A DNA stretch of 64,000 bases from an uncultured bacterium (GTDB lineage: Bacteria > Verrucomicrobiota > Kiritimatiellia > CAIVKH01), in assembly GCA_937958885.1 (NCBI GenBank), contig CALGMT010000010.1, forward strand, positions 1 to 64,000. The letters run 5' to 3'. Made by a program: the position numbers and the translations under genes. The number at the start of each line of letters is the position of its first letter. Position 1 is the stretch's first letter. Positions 18,304 to 26,895 of the stretch are shown here, piece by piece. Below the pieces are notes generated by a model. The model made no database searches. It worked only from the letters and a program-made list of their open reading frames with translations, and was not told where the DNA came from.

Positions 18304-19416
18304 GTGTCTGAACCCGCCCAGGAAGCTGCCCCAATTGACCTGACCCATCTCGGGTTCAACAACTACTTCGCCGACGCCGCTGCCGCACTCTCCCTGCCGG
18401 GCGAACCCGCGCGCGTGGTGCGGGACGGCCGCGATCTGTGGCACATCGTCAGCGCGCGGGGCGAATTCGTCGCCGCGCTCTCCGGAAAATTCCGGCGCGC
18501 CGCGCGCACGCGCGATGCGCAGCCGACCGTGGGCGACTGGGTGCTCGCCGAAACCAAGGGACCGCAAGACCGCGCGTTGATCCATGCCCTGCTGCCGCGC
18601 CGCACCGCGATCACCCGCAAGGCGGCCGGGGAGGAGGTCGAGACGCAGGTCGTCGCCGCGAATGTGGATCTCGTCTTCATCGTCAGCGCGCTCGACGGCG
18701 GGCGCAATTTCAATCCGCGCCGCATCGAACGCTACCTCGCGCTCGCGCACGAGAGCGGCGCGAAACCTGCGTTCATCCTGAACAAAGTCGATTTGTGCGA
18801 CGATCCCGCGTCATTTGTCGAATCCGCGCGCGCACTCGCGCCGGACGTTCCGCTCTGCGTGACGTGCGCGCTGACAGGGCGCGGACTCGACAGCGTGCGC
18901 GCGTTGCTCGCGCCCGGCCGCACCTGCGCATTGGTCGGCTCGTCGGGCGTGGGCAAGTCGGCGCTTGTGAATCGCCTGCTCGGCGACGAAGTCAAGGAAA
19001 CCGGCGAGGTGCGCGAACGCGATCGGCGCGGGCGGCATACGACGTCCTATCGCGAGCTGCTCCGCCTGCCGGGCGGCGCGCTCGTGATCGACACGCCCGG
19101 TCTGCGCGAAATCCAACTGTGGGGCGAGGAGGAACAGCTCCACGAGGTGTTTCCGGATATCGAGGCGCTTGCCGCGCTGTGCCGCTTCAAGGATTGCCGA
19201 CACGAATCCGAACCCGGCTGCGCCGTGCGCGCGGCCGTCGAGGCCGGAACGCTCTCTGCGAGCCGGCTCGCGAGTTACCTTCAACTGCGCGCGGAACTCG
19301 AAGAGCTGGCCGCACGGCGCAAACTGCATCAGCGCCGCGTCGAACACCGGCATCGGCGTGTGCTCCAACACGGCGTCGATCGCCGCGCCGCGCCTAAGAA
19401 AGGAAGACTCGAATGA
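18304..19416 (+). CDS. rsgA: Small-subunit ribosome biogenesis GTPase RsgA
   Basis: 370 residues, starting at GTG six bases after nth. An N-terminal OB-fold (about 55-115, QPTVGDWVLAE) precedes a circularly permuted GTPase: G4 NKVD near 160, G5, then G1 GSSGVGKSALVN near 218 and G3 DTPGLRE near 263. The zinc motif CRFKDCRHESEPGC closes the protein at about 299-312. It checks late 30S maturation and leaves the subunit on GTP hydrolysis. The C-terminus is extended by about 20 basic residues. It overlaps the next gene by four bases (ATGA). Confidence 0.95.
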   Translation: MSEPAQEAAPIDLTHLGFNNYFADAAAALSLPGEPARVVRDGRDLWHIVSARGEFVAALSGKFRRAARTRDAQPTVGDWVLAETKGPQDRALIHALLPRRTAITRKAAGEEVETQVVAANVDLVFIVSALDGGRNFNPRRIERYLALAHESGAKPAFILNKVDLCDDPASFVESARALAPDVPLCVTCALTGRGLDSVRALLAPGRTCALVGSSGVGKSALVNRLLGDEVKETGEVRERDRRGRHTTSYRELLRLPGGALVIDTPGLREIQLWGEEEQLHEVFPDIEALAALCRFKDCRHESEPGCAVRAAVEAGTLSASRLASYLQLRAELEELAARRKLHQRRVEHRHRRVLQHGVDRRAAPKKGRLE

Positions 19417-19970
19417 ACCGAATCGCCCATGTCGCGCTCGCGCTGCTCGCATGCGCCGCGCCGCTGCTCGGCGAGGAGGCGGACGAGGCGCCGGAAACCG
19501 TGGCGGGCGCGGAAACGCCCGTCCCCGCCGCGCCGGCGCAATCCCGCGGCGCGCGGACGAACGCGCCGCCGCCTGCGTTGGTCGGCATCGCGTTGACGGC
19601 GGCGACCGGCGCGTGGATATTGTCGGGCGTGGATTGGACGAGCGACGATGCGGACGCCTCTGCCGGCGTGCTCGCCGCGCCGAGCCTCGCCGCGCCCGCC
19701 GCGGATGCCGAGATCGCGCCGGGTCCGGTCGTTTTTCGGTGGAAGGCCGTAAAGGGCGCGGAGAGCTACCTGCTCGATGTCGATGTCTGCGCCGAGCCGG
19801 GGGTCTGTTCCGATTTCCGGCTCGAACGCGTGTTCGGGCTGTCGTTCGCCGTCGAGTGGCCCGCCGACGCGCCGGCCGGACGATGGCGCGTGCGCGCGGT
19901 GGATGCCGACAATCTCGCCGGACGCTGGAGCGAATTCCGCTCCTTCACGCGCGGGCCGGCGGCGGAGTGA
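19413..19970 (+). CDS. Secreted or periplasmic protein with fibronectin III-like domain
   Basis: 185 residues. A signal peptide (MNRIAHVALALLACAAPLLG) is followed by an Ala/Pro/Glu-rich linker, a possible single helix near 58-75 (LVGIALTAATGAWILSG) and a C-terminal beta domain from about 90 (FRWKAVKGAESYLLDVDVC ... GRWRVRAVDADNLAGRWS) that looks like a fibronectin III or Por-type sandwich. Two Cys in AEPGVCSD may form a disulfide. It overlaps rsgA by four bases and is probably the last gene of the operon. No enzymatic function is visible. Confidence 0.6.
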   Translation: MNRIAHVALALLACAAPLLGEEADEAPETVAGAETPVPAAPAQSRGARTNAPPPALVGIALTAATGAWILSGVDWTSDDADASAGVLAAPSLAAPAADAEIAPGPVVFRWKAVKGAESYLLDVDVCAEPGVCSDFRLERVFGLSFAVEWPADAPAGRWRVRAVDADNLAGRWSEFRSFTRGPAAE

Positions 19971-19992
19971 TCCGCCGCGCGAATTCCGTGCT

Positions 19993-20043
19993 TTTTTTAC
20001 AGAGCATGGAAGCGTAAAACATATTTTTTACAGAGCATGGAAG
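19993..20043 (+). repeat. Paired 19-bp imperfect palindromes (site A), upstream of dapA
   Basis: Two identical 20-base copies, TTTTTTACAGAGCATGGAAG, start at 19993 and 20024, a 31-bp period. Each contains the imperfect palindrome TTTTACA-N5-TGGAA. The pair lies 31 bases before the dapA start. The same motif, again as a pair with 31-32 bp spacing, recurs at 31812-31862 and 50619-50668. The spacing is about three helical turns, as expected for two protein dimers on one face of DNA. Confidence 0.8.
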
Positions 20044-20073
20044 TTTGAAATCGAGAAGCACGAGGCATACCGC

Positions 20074-20940
20074 ATGTTGCAGGGCGCTTATACCGCGATT
20101 GTCACTCCGTTCACGCGCAGCGGCGAGGTGGATGTTGAACGCTTCAAGGACCTGATCGAGTTTCAGATCGAGGGCGGCATCGACGGACTGGTGCCGGTCG
20201 GTACGACGGGCGAGTCGCCGACGCTCGATTATGTGGAACACGAAAAGGTGATCGAGTGCGCGATCGAGACCGCGCGCAAGCGCGTGAAAATCATCGCGGG
20301 CACCGGCGCGAATTCGACTGCGGAGGCGCTCGAACTCACGAAACATGCGCGCGACGCGGGCGCCGACGCGACGCTGCAGGTGACGCCGTATTACAACAAA
20401 CCCAACGCGCTCGGGCTGGTGCGCCATTTTTCCGCGGTCGCCGATCTCGGGCTGCCGGTGGTCCTGTACAACGTGCCGGGCCGGACGGGGAAGGAAATCC
20501 CGATCGATGTGGCGATCGAGTTGAGCAAGCACCCGAAAGTGGTCGCGATCAAGGAGGCGGCGGGCAGTGTCGATCGCGTGAGCCAACTGGTGACGCGCTG
20601 CGATTTGGAGGTGTTGTCCGGCGACGATTCGCTGACCTTGCCGATGATGGCGGTCGGCGCCGTCGGCGTGATCAGCGTCGCGTCGAACATCATTCCGCGC
20701 GCGGTGGCGGACCTGGTGCATCATGCGCTTGCGGGCCGATGGGCGGAAGCGCGGGCGCTGCATCTGAAATACTATCAACTGTTCGCGGATCTCTTCATCG
20801 ACACGAATCCGATTCCGGTCAAGACCGCCCTCGCATTGATGGGCCGGATCGAAGACGCCTATCGGCTTCCGCTCTGCGAAATGAGCGAGGGCTTGAAGAA
20901 GCGCCTCGAGGCGACGTTGCGGGCGGCGAATGTCCTGTGA
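20074..20940 (+). CDS. dapA: 4-hydroxy-tetrahydrodipicolinate synthase
   Basis: 288 residues from the ATG at 20074 (GAGG eight bases upstream); an in-frame extension further upstream runs through the paired palindromes and the preceding gene and is rejected. It condenses pyruvate with aspartate semialdehyde in lysine/diaminopimelate synthesis. The Schiff-base Lys160 is in VAIKEAAG, Tyr132 in YNVPGRTG and the Thr pair in GTTGESPTL. The length and all active-site residues are normal. dapB follows after 51 bases. The paired motif just upstream is a candidate control site. Confidence 0.96.
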   Translation: MLQGAYTAIVTPFTRSGEVDVERFKDLIEFQIEGGIDGLVPVGTTGESPTLDYVEHEKVIECAIETARKRVKIIAGTGANSTAEALELTKHARDAGADATLQVTPYYNKPNALGLVRHFSAVADLGLPVVLYNVPGRTGKEIPIDVAIELSKHPKVVAIKEAAGSVDRVSQLVTRCDLEVLSGDDSLTLPMMAVGAVGVISVASNIIPRAVADLVHHALAGRWAEARALHLKYYQLFADLFIDTNPIPVKTALALMGRIEDAYRLPLCEMSEGLKKRLEATLRAANVL

Positions 20941-20991
20941 AATCGGTGCGGTGGCGCTCGTCCGAGATGCCGCAGGGTTCGGGGTGAACAC

Positions 20992-21786
20992 ATGACGAAA
21001 ATCATCATAATCGGCGCGGCCGGCAGGATGGGGCAGACGCTGATCCGCTGCCTGGATGCGGGCGCGGTGCCGGGGTTGGAGCTCGCGGGGGCGGTGGAGT
21101 TGTGGGATTCGCCCATGCTGGGGAAGCCGGCGGGGAACAGCGGCGTGATGGTGACGTCCGATCTCGCGGCCGTCGCGCCGAAGGGCGATGTGCTGATCGA
21201 TTTCAGCGGACACCAGGGCACCGCGGGGAACGCGCCGCGTATTGCGGCATGGGGCAAGGGCTGGGTGATCGGCACGACCGGTATCGGGCCGGAAGGCCGC
21301 GCCGCGATCGAGGCGGCGTCAAAAAAGATTCCCATTGTGTGGGCGCCGAACATGAGTCTGGGCGTCAATCTGCTGTTTGCGTTGCTGGAACAGGCGGGGC
21401 GCGCGCTGAAGGGCAAGGGCTATGACGTGGAAATCATTGAGCGCCATCACCGCCGCAAGAAGGACGCGCCGAGCGGAACGGCGCTTGGCCTTGGTCAAGC
21501 GGTGGCGCGCGGGTTGGAGGTCGATTTGGATGCGGTCGCGGTGCATGGCCGTCATGGCGTGGTGAAGGAAGATCGCAGCGCGGCGGAGATCGGATTTCAC
21601 GCGGTGCGCGGCGGCGACATCGTGGGCGATCACACGGTGATGTTCGCGGCGGACGGCGAGGTGATCGAGTTGTCGCATCGGGCGACGAGCCGCGACACGT
21701 TCGCGGTGGGCGCGCTGCGCGCCGCCGCATGGCTGTCCGGCCGCGCGCCGGGGCTGTATTCGATGCGCGACGTCTTGGGCGTTTGA
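20992..21786 (+). CDS. dapB: 4-hydroxy-tetrahydrodipicolinate reductase
   Basis: 264 residues. It reduces the DapA product with NAD(P)H. The N-terminal Rossmann motif IIIIGAAGRMGQ and the catalytic block IERHHRRKKDAPSGTA (His pair and Lys) at about 146-161 are intact, as are DFSGHQGT and the GTTG nucleotide loop. Together with dapA it makes the precursor of meso-diaminopimelate for peptidoglycan. The CPBP protease gene begins six bases after its stop. Confidence 0.96.
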   Translation: MTKIIIIGAAGRMGQTLIRCLDAGAVPGLELAGAVELWDSPMLGKPAGNSGVMVTSDLAAVAPKGDVLIDFSGHQGTAGNAPRIAAWGKGWVIGTTGIGPEGRAAIEAASKKIPIVWAPNMSLGVNLLFALLEQAGRALKGKGYDVEIIERHHRRKKDAPSGTALGLGQAVARGLEVDLDAVAVHGRHGVVKEDRSAAEIGFHAVRGGDIVGDHTVMFAADGEVIELSHRATSRDTFAVGALRAAAWLSGRAPGLYSMRDVLGV

Positions 21787-21792
21787 CCGCAC

Positions 21793-22512
21793 ATGCACCG
21801 ACCGATCATTGAGCCGGGTAGCGAAAAGGCGGCGATTTGGGCGCATGTCTTGCCGTTTGGGGCATGGATTGCGCTGATGCATTTTCTGGACCTGCCGCAG
21901 TTGCCGGCGGCGTGGGCGTATGCGATCCGCAGTGTGCTCTGTCTGGGGCTACTGGTGTATCTGCGGCCGTGGCGCTGGTATGCGCCGCCCGCGTGGCGGC
22001 ATTTTCCGCTGGCGGCGTTGGTCGGGGTGGCGGTGTTGGCGGCGTGGGTGGCGCTGGAGCATCCGGCGGCTGCGCGATTGGGGCCGTTGCAGGAGTGGTA
22101 TCTCAAGTGGGGCGTGCGCCCGTTCGGGGAGGGGCGGGAGGAATTGACGGCCTTCCCGTATGCGCCGGAGGTGTGCGGCTGGCCGGTGACGGCGATGCGG
22201 ATTCTCGGATCGGGTTTGGCGATCGGGGTGATCGAGGAGTTTTTCTGGCGCGGATTTTTGTACCGCTGGATGTTCGGCGGCGATTTCCGGCTGGTCGATC
22301 CGGGGCGTTTTTCGCGCGTACCGTTTTTTGCGATTGCGGCCATTTTTGCGATCGAGCACATGGAGTGGCTCGCGGGCCTCGCCGCAGGTCTGGCGTACGG
22401 GTGGTTGTTCATCCGCACGCGCGATATTTGGAGCGTGGCCTTCGCTCACGCGCTCACGAATCTGCTGCTGGGCGTGTATGTTGTCGCGCAGCGCCAATAT
22501 CAATTTTGGTAG
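21793..22512 (+). CDS. CPBP/CAAX-type intramembrane protease, PEP-CTERM-associated group
   Basis: 239 residues, about seven to eight membrane helices. The three CPBP motifs are complete: EEFFWRGFLYR at about 151-161, FAIEHMEW near 191 and the final HALTN near 220. The overall layout fits the CAAX prenyl protease-related family often found in genomes with PEP-CTERM/exosortase systems. It would cleave a membrane substrate inside the inner membrane. Two PEP-CTERM proteins lie in this window, one directly downstream on the opposite strand, but no exosortase is present. The link to PEP-CTERM processing is inferred. It lies six bases after dapB. Confidence 0.8.
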   Translation: MHRPIIEPGSEKAAIWAHVLPFGAWIALMHFLDLPQLPAAWAYAIRSVLCLGLLVYLRPWRWYAPPAWRHFPLAALVGVAVLAAWVALEHPAAARLGPLQEWYLKWGVRPFGEGREELTAFPYAPEVCGWPVTAMRILGSGLAIGVIEEFFWRGFLYRWMFGGDFRLVDPGRFSRVPFFAIAAIFAIEHMEWLAGLAAGLAYGWLFIRTRDIWSVAFAHALTNLLLGVYVVAQRQYQFW

Positions 22513-22599
22513 CGCGACCGCTGTCCGTGCGGCGGATGGGTGACGGAAAAACCGCGCGCGGAGAATGAACATGCAAGAGCCGTGCGCGGGCGTGTTGAC

Positions 22600-23226
22600 C
22601 TAGGTTTCTTTTTCTTGCGGCGATTCGTCGTCTTTCTTGCGATTCATGCTGGCCCGCATAGCCCATATCATGCCGCCCACCAGCAGCAAGAGGTTAGCCG
22701 TGCTCGGTTCCGGGATCGCCACGAAATTATTGTAGTTCGTCGCGACAAGCGAGCCGCCCGGATCGAATTGCACCGTCGCGACGCCGAGGGTCACGCCGAG
22801 CGAGTACACCGCCGATGTTCCCCAATACACCATGTTGACAATCGGCCAGTTCGTAAACTCGAAGAAGCGGATGTAAACGTAATTGATGACGGAAGAGTCG
22901 TACTGAACCGTCACGCCGAATGTGCCGGGCCCGAAAAGGCTGTCGATTTGCACGATGGCCAGGATGACATCGTCGCCCGTGGTGGAGTCGGCGATGAGAT
23001 TCGTGACGTTCCACGTATCCATGGGATCGGCCACGTTGTTGCCGCTTCCGATGATCATGACCCACGATCCGTCGGCCAGCGGCGTGACGCCGTCGCCGCC
23101 TAAGATCGGGTTCAGCACATAGGCGTCTAAGTCCACAATAGCGGCGCGCGCCACGCCGACGGCCGCCAGGACGAGGCAGAGCGCGGCGCCGAGCCGGCGC
23201 CAAATGCATTTTCGAATGGCCTGCAT
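22600..23226 (-). CDS. PEP-CTERM sorting-domain protein
   Basis: 208 residues. A signal peptide with a twin-Arg-rich n-region (IRKCIWRRLGAALCLVLAA, cleavage after GVARA) precedes a beta-rich secreted domain of about 140 residues, which shares no motif I can name. The C-terminus is a standard PEP-CTERM tail: AIPEPSTANLLLLVGG, a hydrophobic helix, then MRASMNRKKDDES. The exported protein would be handled by an exosortase elsewhere in the genome. It is transcribed towards the CPBP protease gene and away from nusA. Surface or exopolysaccharide-associated function is inferred from the tail only. Confidence 0.85.
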   Translation of the reverse strand: MQAIRKCIWRRLGAALCLVLAAVGVARAAIVDLDAYVLNPILGGDGVTPLADGSWVMIIGSGNNVADPMDTWNVTNLIADSTTGDDVILAIVQIDSLFGPGTFGVTVQYDSSVINYVYIRFFEFTNWPIVNMVYWGTSAVYSLGVTLGVATVQFDPGGSLVATNYNNFVAIPEPSTANLLLLVGGMIWAMRASMNRKKDDESPQEKET

Positions 23227-23444
23227 GTTCCCGTATTCGCGCTTGCGAAGAACCCCGATTTTGTCGGGAACCTCCCCACGGTGTTTCAGAATACGCCGAT
23301 ATGCCCTTAAAGTTTATCCCCGGACAAATCCGTGCGGCGGATTCAATTCCCACCAACGGAAGAGAATCCGAAAAACGAAGGCGACGGTCAATTTCTTAAA
23401 CGTCAGAAATGGGTGAGCGCCGGGATATGCCGCCGTTTTCCAAC

Positions 23445-23473
23445 TTGACCGAATCGGGGTCCAAAGGCACTAT
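23445..23473 (+). promoter_or_regulatory. Candidate promoter of the nusA operon
   Basis: TTGACC (23445-23450), a 17-bp spacer and CACTAT (23468-23473) make a moderate sigma-70 match about 110 bases upstream of nusA. The -10 hexamer is weak (four of six). Confidence 0.4.
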
Positions 23474-23500
23474 TGGAGGGTATTTGTGCGGCCGCTGACG

Positions 23501-23527
23501 AAGAGTGGGTCACAACCCACTCTTTTT
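23501..23527 (+). terminator. Attenuator-like hairpin in the nusA leader
   Basis: A perfect 10-bp stem AAGAGTGGGT/ACCCACTCTT (23501-23510 with 23515-23524) with a CACA loop ends in TTTTT, 58 bases before the nusA ATG. Very similar hairpins stand before rimP-nusA operons in other bacteria, where NusA is thought to autoregulate through termination. Here the hairpin is kept although rimP is not between it and nusA. Confidence 0.7.
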
Positions 23528-23584
23528 CGTCTAGAGATGGCGTGAACGGCGCCGGAAAGACGAGGCGGGTCTGGAGCGTAACAT

Positions 23585-24865
23585 ATGAATAACGAGCTAC
23601 TTGCGGTTTTGGACTACATGGAGCGCGAACGCGGGATCGATCGGGAAACATTGATCAAGGCGGTCGAAGGCGCGCTCATGACCGCGTCCAAGAAAAGCGT
23701 GAGCCCGGCGAAGGATATCCGCATTGAGATCGATCGCAAGACCTGCGACATCAAGGCGCTCGCCCGCGTGCAGGTGGTGGAGCGCGTGCGCGCGCCGCAC
23801 GACGAAATCGCGCTCGCCAACGCCCAACGCATCAAGCCCGACGCGAAGCTCGGGGACTTTCTGGAGGTCGAGGTCACCCCGCGGAATTTCGGGCGCATTG
23901 CGGCCCAGACCGCAAAACAGGCGATCCTCAACCGCATCCGACAGGCGGAGCGGGACAAGGTGTACCTCGAATACAAAGACCGCATCGGCGATATCGTCAG
24001 CGGAACCGTGCGCCGATTCGACCGAAGCGACGTGATCCTCGGGTTGGACGGGTTTGCCGAAGCGGTGCTGCCGTCGAAGGAACGCGTGCCGACGGAGGAG
24101 TATCAGGTCGGCGACAAGATTCGCGCGCTGATCACGGATGTGACAAGCGACGCCTCCGGCACACGCATCATCCTCTCGCGCAGCAATCCGGATTTTGTGC
24201 GCCGGCTGTTTGAACTCGAGGTCTCGGAAATCAACGACAAGACGGTCGAAATGCGCGGCATCGCGCGCGAGCCGGGGTTCCGCACGAAGATCGCGGTGGT
24301 CTCGCGCGACGAGAAGGTCGATCCCGTCGGCGCCTGCGTCGGCATGCGCGGGATTCGCGTGAAGAACATTGTCCGCGAGCTTTCGGGCGAGAAGATCGAC
24401 ATCGTGCGCTGGAACGAGGACATCAAGGTGTTCGTGACCAATGCGCTCGCCCCCGCGAAACTGACGAAGGTTTCGGTGGACGAGCAGGCGAGGACGGTCA
24501 ACGTCATTGTCGCGCCGGACCAACTTTCGCTGGCGATCGGCAAGAAGGGCCAGAACGCGCGGCTCACGGCGAAGTTGACCGGATGGAAGATCGATATTCA
24601 GAAAGATGAGTCCGCGATCGGGTTCGAGGAGAAGGTCGCCAACGCGGTCGCCGCGCTGGCCGCGATCGAAGGCATCGGGCCGGCCCGCGCCGAAAAGCTC
24701 GTGCACGCGGGGTTCCTTTCGCTCGAGGGCGTTCAGGCCGCCGACGAGGAAGACCTGCTCGCGATCGAGGGCTTTACTGAAGAAGACGCGCGGGCCATCC
24801 GCGCCGCGGTCGGCTCCGATACGCCCGGCGCGCCGGCTGATGGGGCACCGACGGAAACGACATGA
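23585..24865 (+). CDS. nusA: Transcription termination/antitermination factor NusA
   Basis: 426 residues. The N-terminal RNA polymerase-binding domain (1-125), an S1 domain (about 130-205, GDIVSGTVRRFDRSDVILGL) and two KH domains (about 225-345, with VGACVGMRGIRVKNIV and AIGKKGQNARLTAKLTG) are in normal order. A helix-hairpin-helix repeat (AAIEGIGPARAEKLVHAGF ... LLAIEGFTEEDAR) forms the C-terminus. NusA modulates pausing, termination and antitermination. The gene follows an attenuator-like hairpin and overlaps infB by four bases (ATGA), opening the operon nusA-infB-rbfA-truB-ribF. Confidence 0.97.
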   Translation: MNNELLAVLDYMERERGIDRETLIKAVEGALMTASKKSVSPAKDIRIEIDRKTCDIKALARVQVVERVRAPHDEIALANAQRIKPDAKLGDFLEVEVTPRNFGRIAAQTAKQAILNRIRQAERDKVYLEYKDRIGDIVSGTVRRFDRSDVILGLDGFAEAVLPSKERVPTEEYQVGDKIRALITDVTSDASGTRIILSRSNPDFVRRLFELEVSEINDKTVEMRGIAREPGFRTKIAVVSRDEKVDPVGACVGMRGIRVKNIVRELSGEKIDIVRWNEDIKVFVTNALAPAKLTKVSVDEQARTVNVIVAPDQLSLAIGKKGQNARLTAKLTGWKIDIQKDESAIGFEEKVANAVAALAAIEGIGPARAEKLVHAGFLSLEGVQAADEEDLLAIEGFTEEDARAIRAAVGSDTPGAPADGAPTETT

Positions 24866-26895
24866 GAGTATTCGAACTAGCCAAAGAACTCCAACGGCCG
24901 ACCAAGGACCTGCTGGAAAAGATTCAGGCCCTTAACGCCGGAGAAGTGCGCAACCACATGAGCGTGCTCACCCCCGAACAGGTGACCGTTCTGCGGGTCG
25001 CGTTCGCCCCCGCGCAGCAAGCGCCGGCCGCCGAACCCGCGCCGGCGACCGCCGCGCCGGCGACCGCCGCGCCGGTGACCGCCTCCGCGGATACGAAGGT
25101 GGTCACGGTGAAACCGGGCGCCCCGATCATTGTCCGCGAGCTGGCGGAGCACATGGGCCTCAAGCCCAATCTGCTGATCGCGGAACTGATGAAGATGAAT
25201 ATCTTCGCGTCGATCAATCAAAAGATCGAACTGAAGGTCGCGCAGCAGATCGCCCAAAAATGGGGCTGGACCGTCGAGCTGGAAAAGAAGGTCGAGGTCA
25301 AACCCCCGCCGCCTCCGCCGAAGCCGAAGGTCAAGCCGGTCGAGGAAAAGGTGGACGCGCCGGAAAATGTCGTCACGCGGCCGCCCGTTGTGGTCTTTAT
25401 GGGCCACGTGGACCACGGCAAGACCTCGCTGCTGGACAAGATTCGCAACAGCCGCGTCGCGGCGGGCGAGGATGGCGGCATCACGCAGCACATCGGCGCC
25501 TACACCGTTACGCTCGACGACAAAAAGAAACACCGCATCACGTTTCTCGACACCCCGGGCCACGAAGCCTTCACCGCAATGCGCGCGCGAGGGGCAAACC
25601 TGACCGACATCGCCGTGATCGTGATTGACGGCGTGGACGGTGTGATGCCGCAGACCCGCGAGGCGATCCAACATGCGCAGGCCGCAAAGGTCGCCATCAT
25701 GGTCGCGCTGAACAAAAAGGACCTGCGCGCATTCAATGCCGACCGCGTAAAACAGCAACTGCAAGGCCTCGGCCTCACCCCGGAAGATTGGGGCGGCGAT
25801 GTGATTTGCTGCCCGGTCAGCGCGCTCACCGGAGACGGCATCCCCGATTTTCTCGACAACATCATCGCCCTGGCGGAAATCCTCGAACTGAAGGCCAACC
25901 CGCGCCTGCCCGCGCGCGGGTTCATCGTCGAGGCGCGCATGGAAACCGGCATGGGCCCCACCGCCACGCTGCTGATCCGCGAAGGCACGCTCAAGGTCGG
26001 CGATACGATTCTGTGCGGGATGCACTGGGGACGGGTGAAGGCCCTCATCAACGATCGCGGCGAACGCGTGAAACAGGCCGGTCCGTCCGAGGCCGTCAAA
26101 TGCCTGGGCCTCTCCGGCGTGCCCGACGCGGGCGCAGAGTTCGTCAAAATGGCGGACGAGAAGACAGCCCGCGCCGAAGCCGAGGCGCGCCAATTCGCGA
26201 AGCGCGAAGAGGCGCTTGCCGGCATGGCGCCGAAGCGCATGACGCTCGACGATCTGCTCCAGGGCGGAGCGGGGACGGGCAAAAAGACCCTCTCCATCGT
26301 GTTGAAGGTGGACACCCAGGGATCCCTCGAAGCGCTGCAATACGCGATCGGCAACATCAAGAGCGAGAAAGTTGACCACCAGATTATCCTCGCCGGCATC
26401 GGCAACATCAACGTGAACGATGTCCTGCTCGCGAGCGCATCGAAGGCGATTATCTTGGGATTCCATGTCAGCAAGGAATCGGACGTCTCCGCCGCGGCAA
26501 AGCGGGAAGGCGTCGAAATTCGACTTTACAGCATCATCTACGAGCTGCTGGACGATCTGAAGGACCTGATGCAGGGACTGCTCGAACCGATCGTGCGCGA
26601 AACGGTGCTCGGCCACGCCCAGGTCAAGCAGCTCTTCGACCTCGGCAAAAAGGGCAAGGTCGCCGGGTGCATCGTCACCGACGGCCGCGTCACCGCGCGC
26701 GGGCGCGCGCGCGTCAAGCGCCGGGGCGACGTGCTGTACGAGGGCGCGGTCTCCACCCTGCGCCGCTTCCAAAACGAAGCGGCCGAGGTCCGCGAGGGCC
26801 AGGAGTGCGGCATGCGGCTCGATCATTTCGGCGACTTTGAACCGGGCGATATTATCGAGATCTACGAAGTCGAGAAAATCGCCCAGCAACTGTAA
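24862..26895 (+). CDS. infB: Translation initiation factor IF-2
   Basis: 677 residues, short for IF-2 because the N-terminal extension is reduced. It has an IF2_N helix at the start (MRVFELAKELQRPTKDLLEKI), an Ala/Pro/Thr linker and a second IF2_N-like domain, then the GTPase with G1 GHVDHGKT at 181-188, G3 DTPGHEAF and G4 NKKD. Domains II, III and IV follow, ending in the fMet-tRNA-binding domain (SIIYELLDDLKDLMQGLLEP and the final barrel). It brings initiator tRNA to the 30S subunit. It overlaps nusA by four bases; rbfA follows after 32 bases. Confidence 0.97.
   Translation: MRVFELAKELQRPTKDLLEKIQALNAGEVRNHMSVLTPEQVTVLRVAFAPAQQAPAAEPAPATAAPATAAPVTASADTKVVTVKPGAPIIVRELAEHMGLKPNLLIAELMKMNIFASINQKIELKVAQQIAQKWGWTVELEKKVEVKPPPPPPKPKVKPVEEKVDAPENVVTRPPVVVFMGHVDHGKTSLLDKIRNSRVAAGEDGGITQHIGAYTVTLDDKKKHRITFLDTPGHEAFTAMRARGANLTDIAVIVIDGVDGVMPQTREAIQHAQAAKVAIMVALNKKDLRAFNADRVKQQLQGLGLTPEDWGGDVICCPVSALTGDGIPDFLDNIIALAEILELKANPRLPARGFIVEARMETGMGPTATLLIREGTLKVGDTILCGMHWGRVKALINDRGERVKQAGPSEAVKCLGLSGVPDAGAEFVKMADEKTARAEAEARQFAKREEALAGMAPKRMTLDDLLQGGAGTGKKTLSIVLKVDTQGSLEALQYAIGNIKSEKVDHQIILAGIGNINVNDVLLASASKAIILGFHVSKESDVSAAAKREGVEIRLYSIIYELLDDLKDLMQGLLEPIVRETVLGHAQVKQLFDLGKKGKVAGCIVTDGRVTARGRARVKRRGDVLYEGAVSTLRRFQNEAAEVREGQECGMRLDHFGDFEPGDIIEIYEVEKIAQQL

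Larger units (their letters stand above)
23227..23584. other. Divergent intergenic region between the PEP-CTERM gene and nusA
   Basis: These 358 bases hold no credible gene. Contents seen: a 17-bp inverted repeat AATCCG-N5-CGGATT at 23327-23343 about 100 bases upstream of the PEP-CTERM gene (possible operator), a TTGACC-N17-CACTAT promoter candidate at 23445-23473 and a terminator-like hairpin at 23501-23527, both directed to nusA. rimP, which usually precedes nusA, is absent. Confidence 0.5.

Noticed and set aside
19777..20073. Extended N-terminus of dapA
   Set aside because: It would overlap the preceding secreted protein and run through the paired palindromes; DapA proteins normally begin where the chosen ATG stands.
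22540..23103. Plus-strand open frame across the PEP-CTERM gene at 22.6 kb
   Set aside because: It is antisense to a gene with a clear signal peptide and PEP-CTERM tail and has Arg/His-rich, domain-free sequence.
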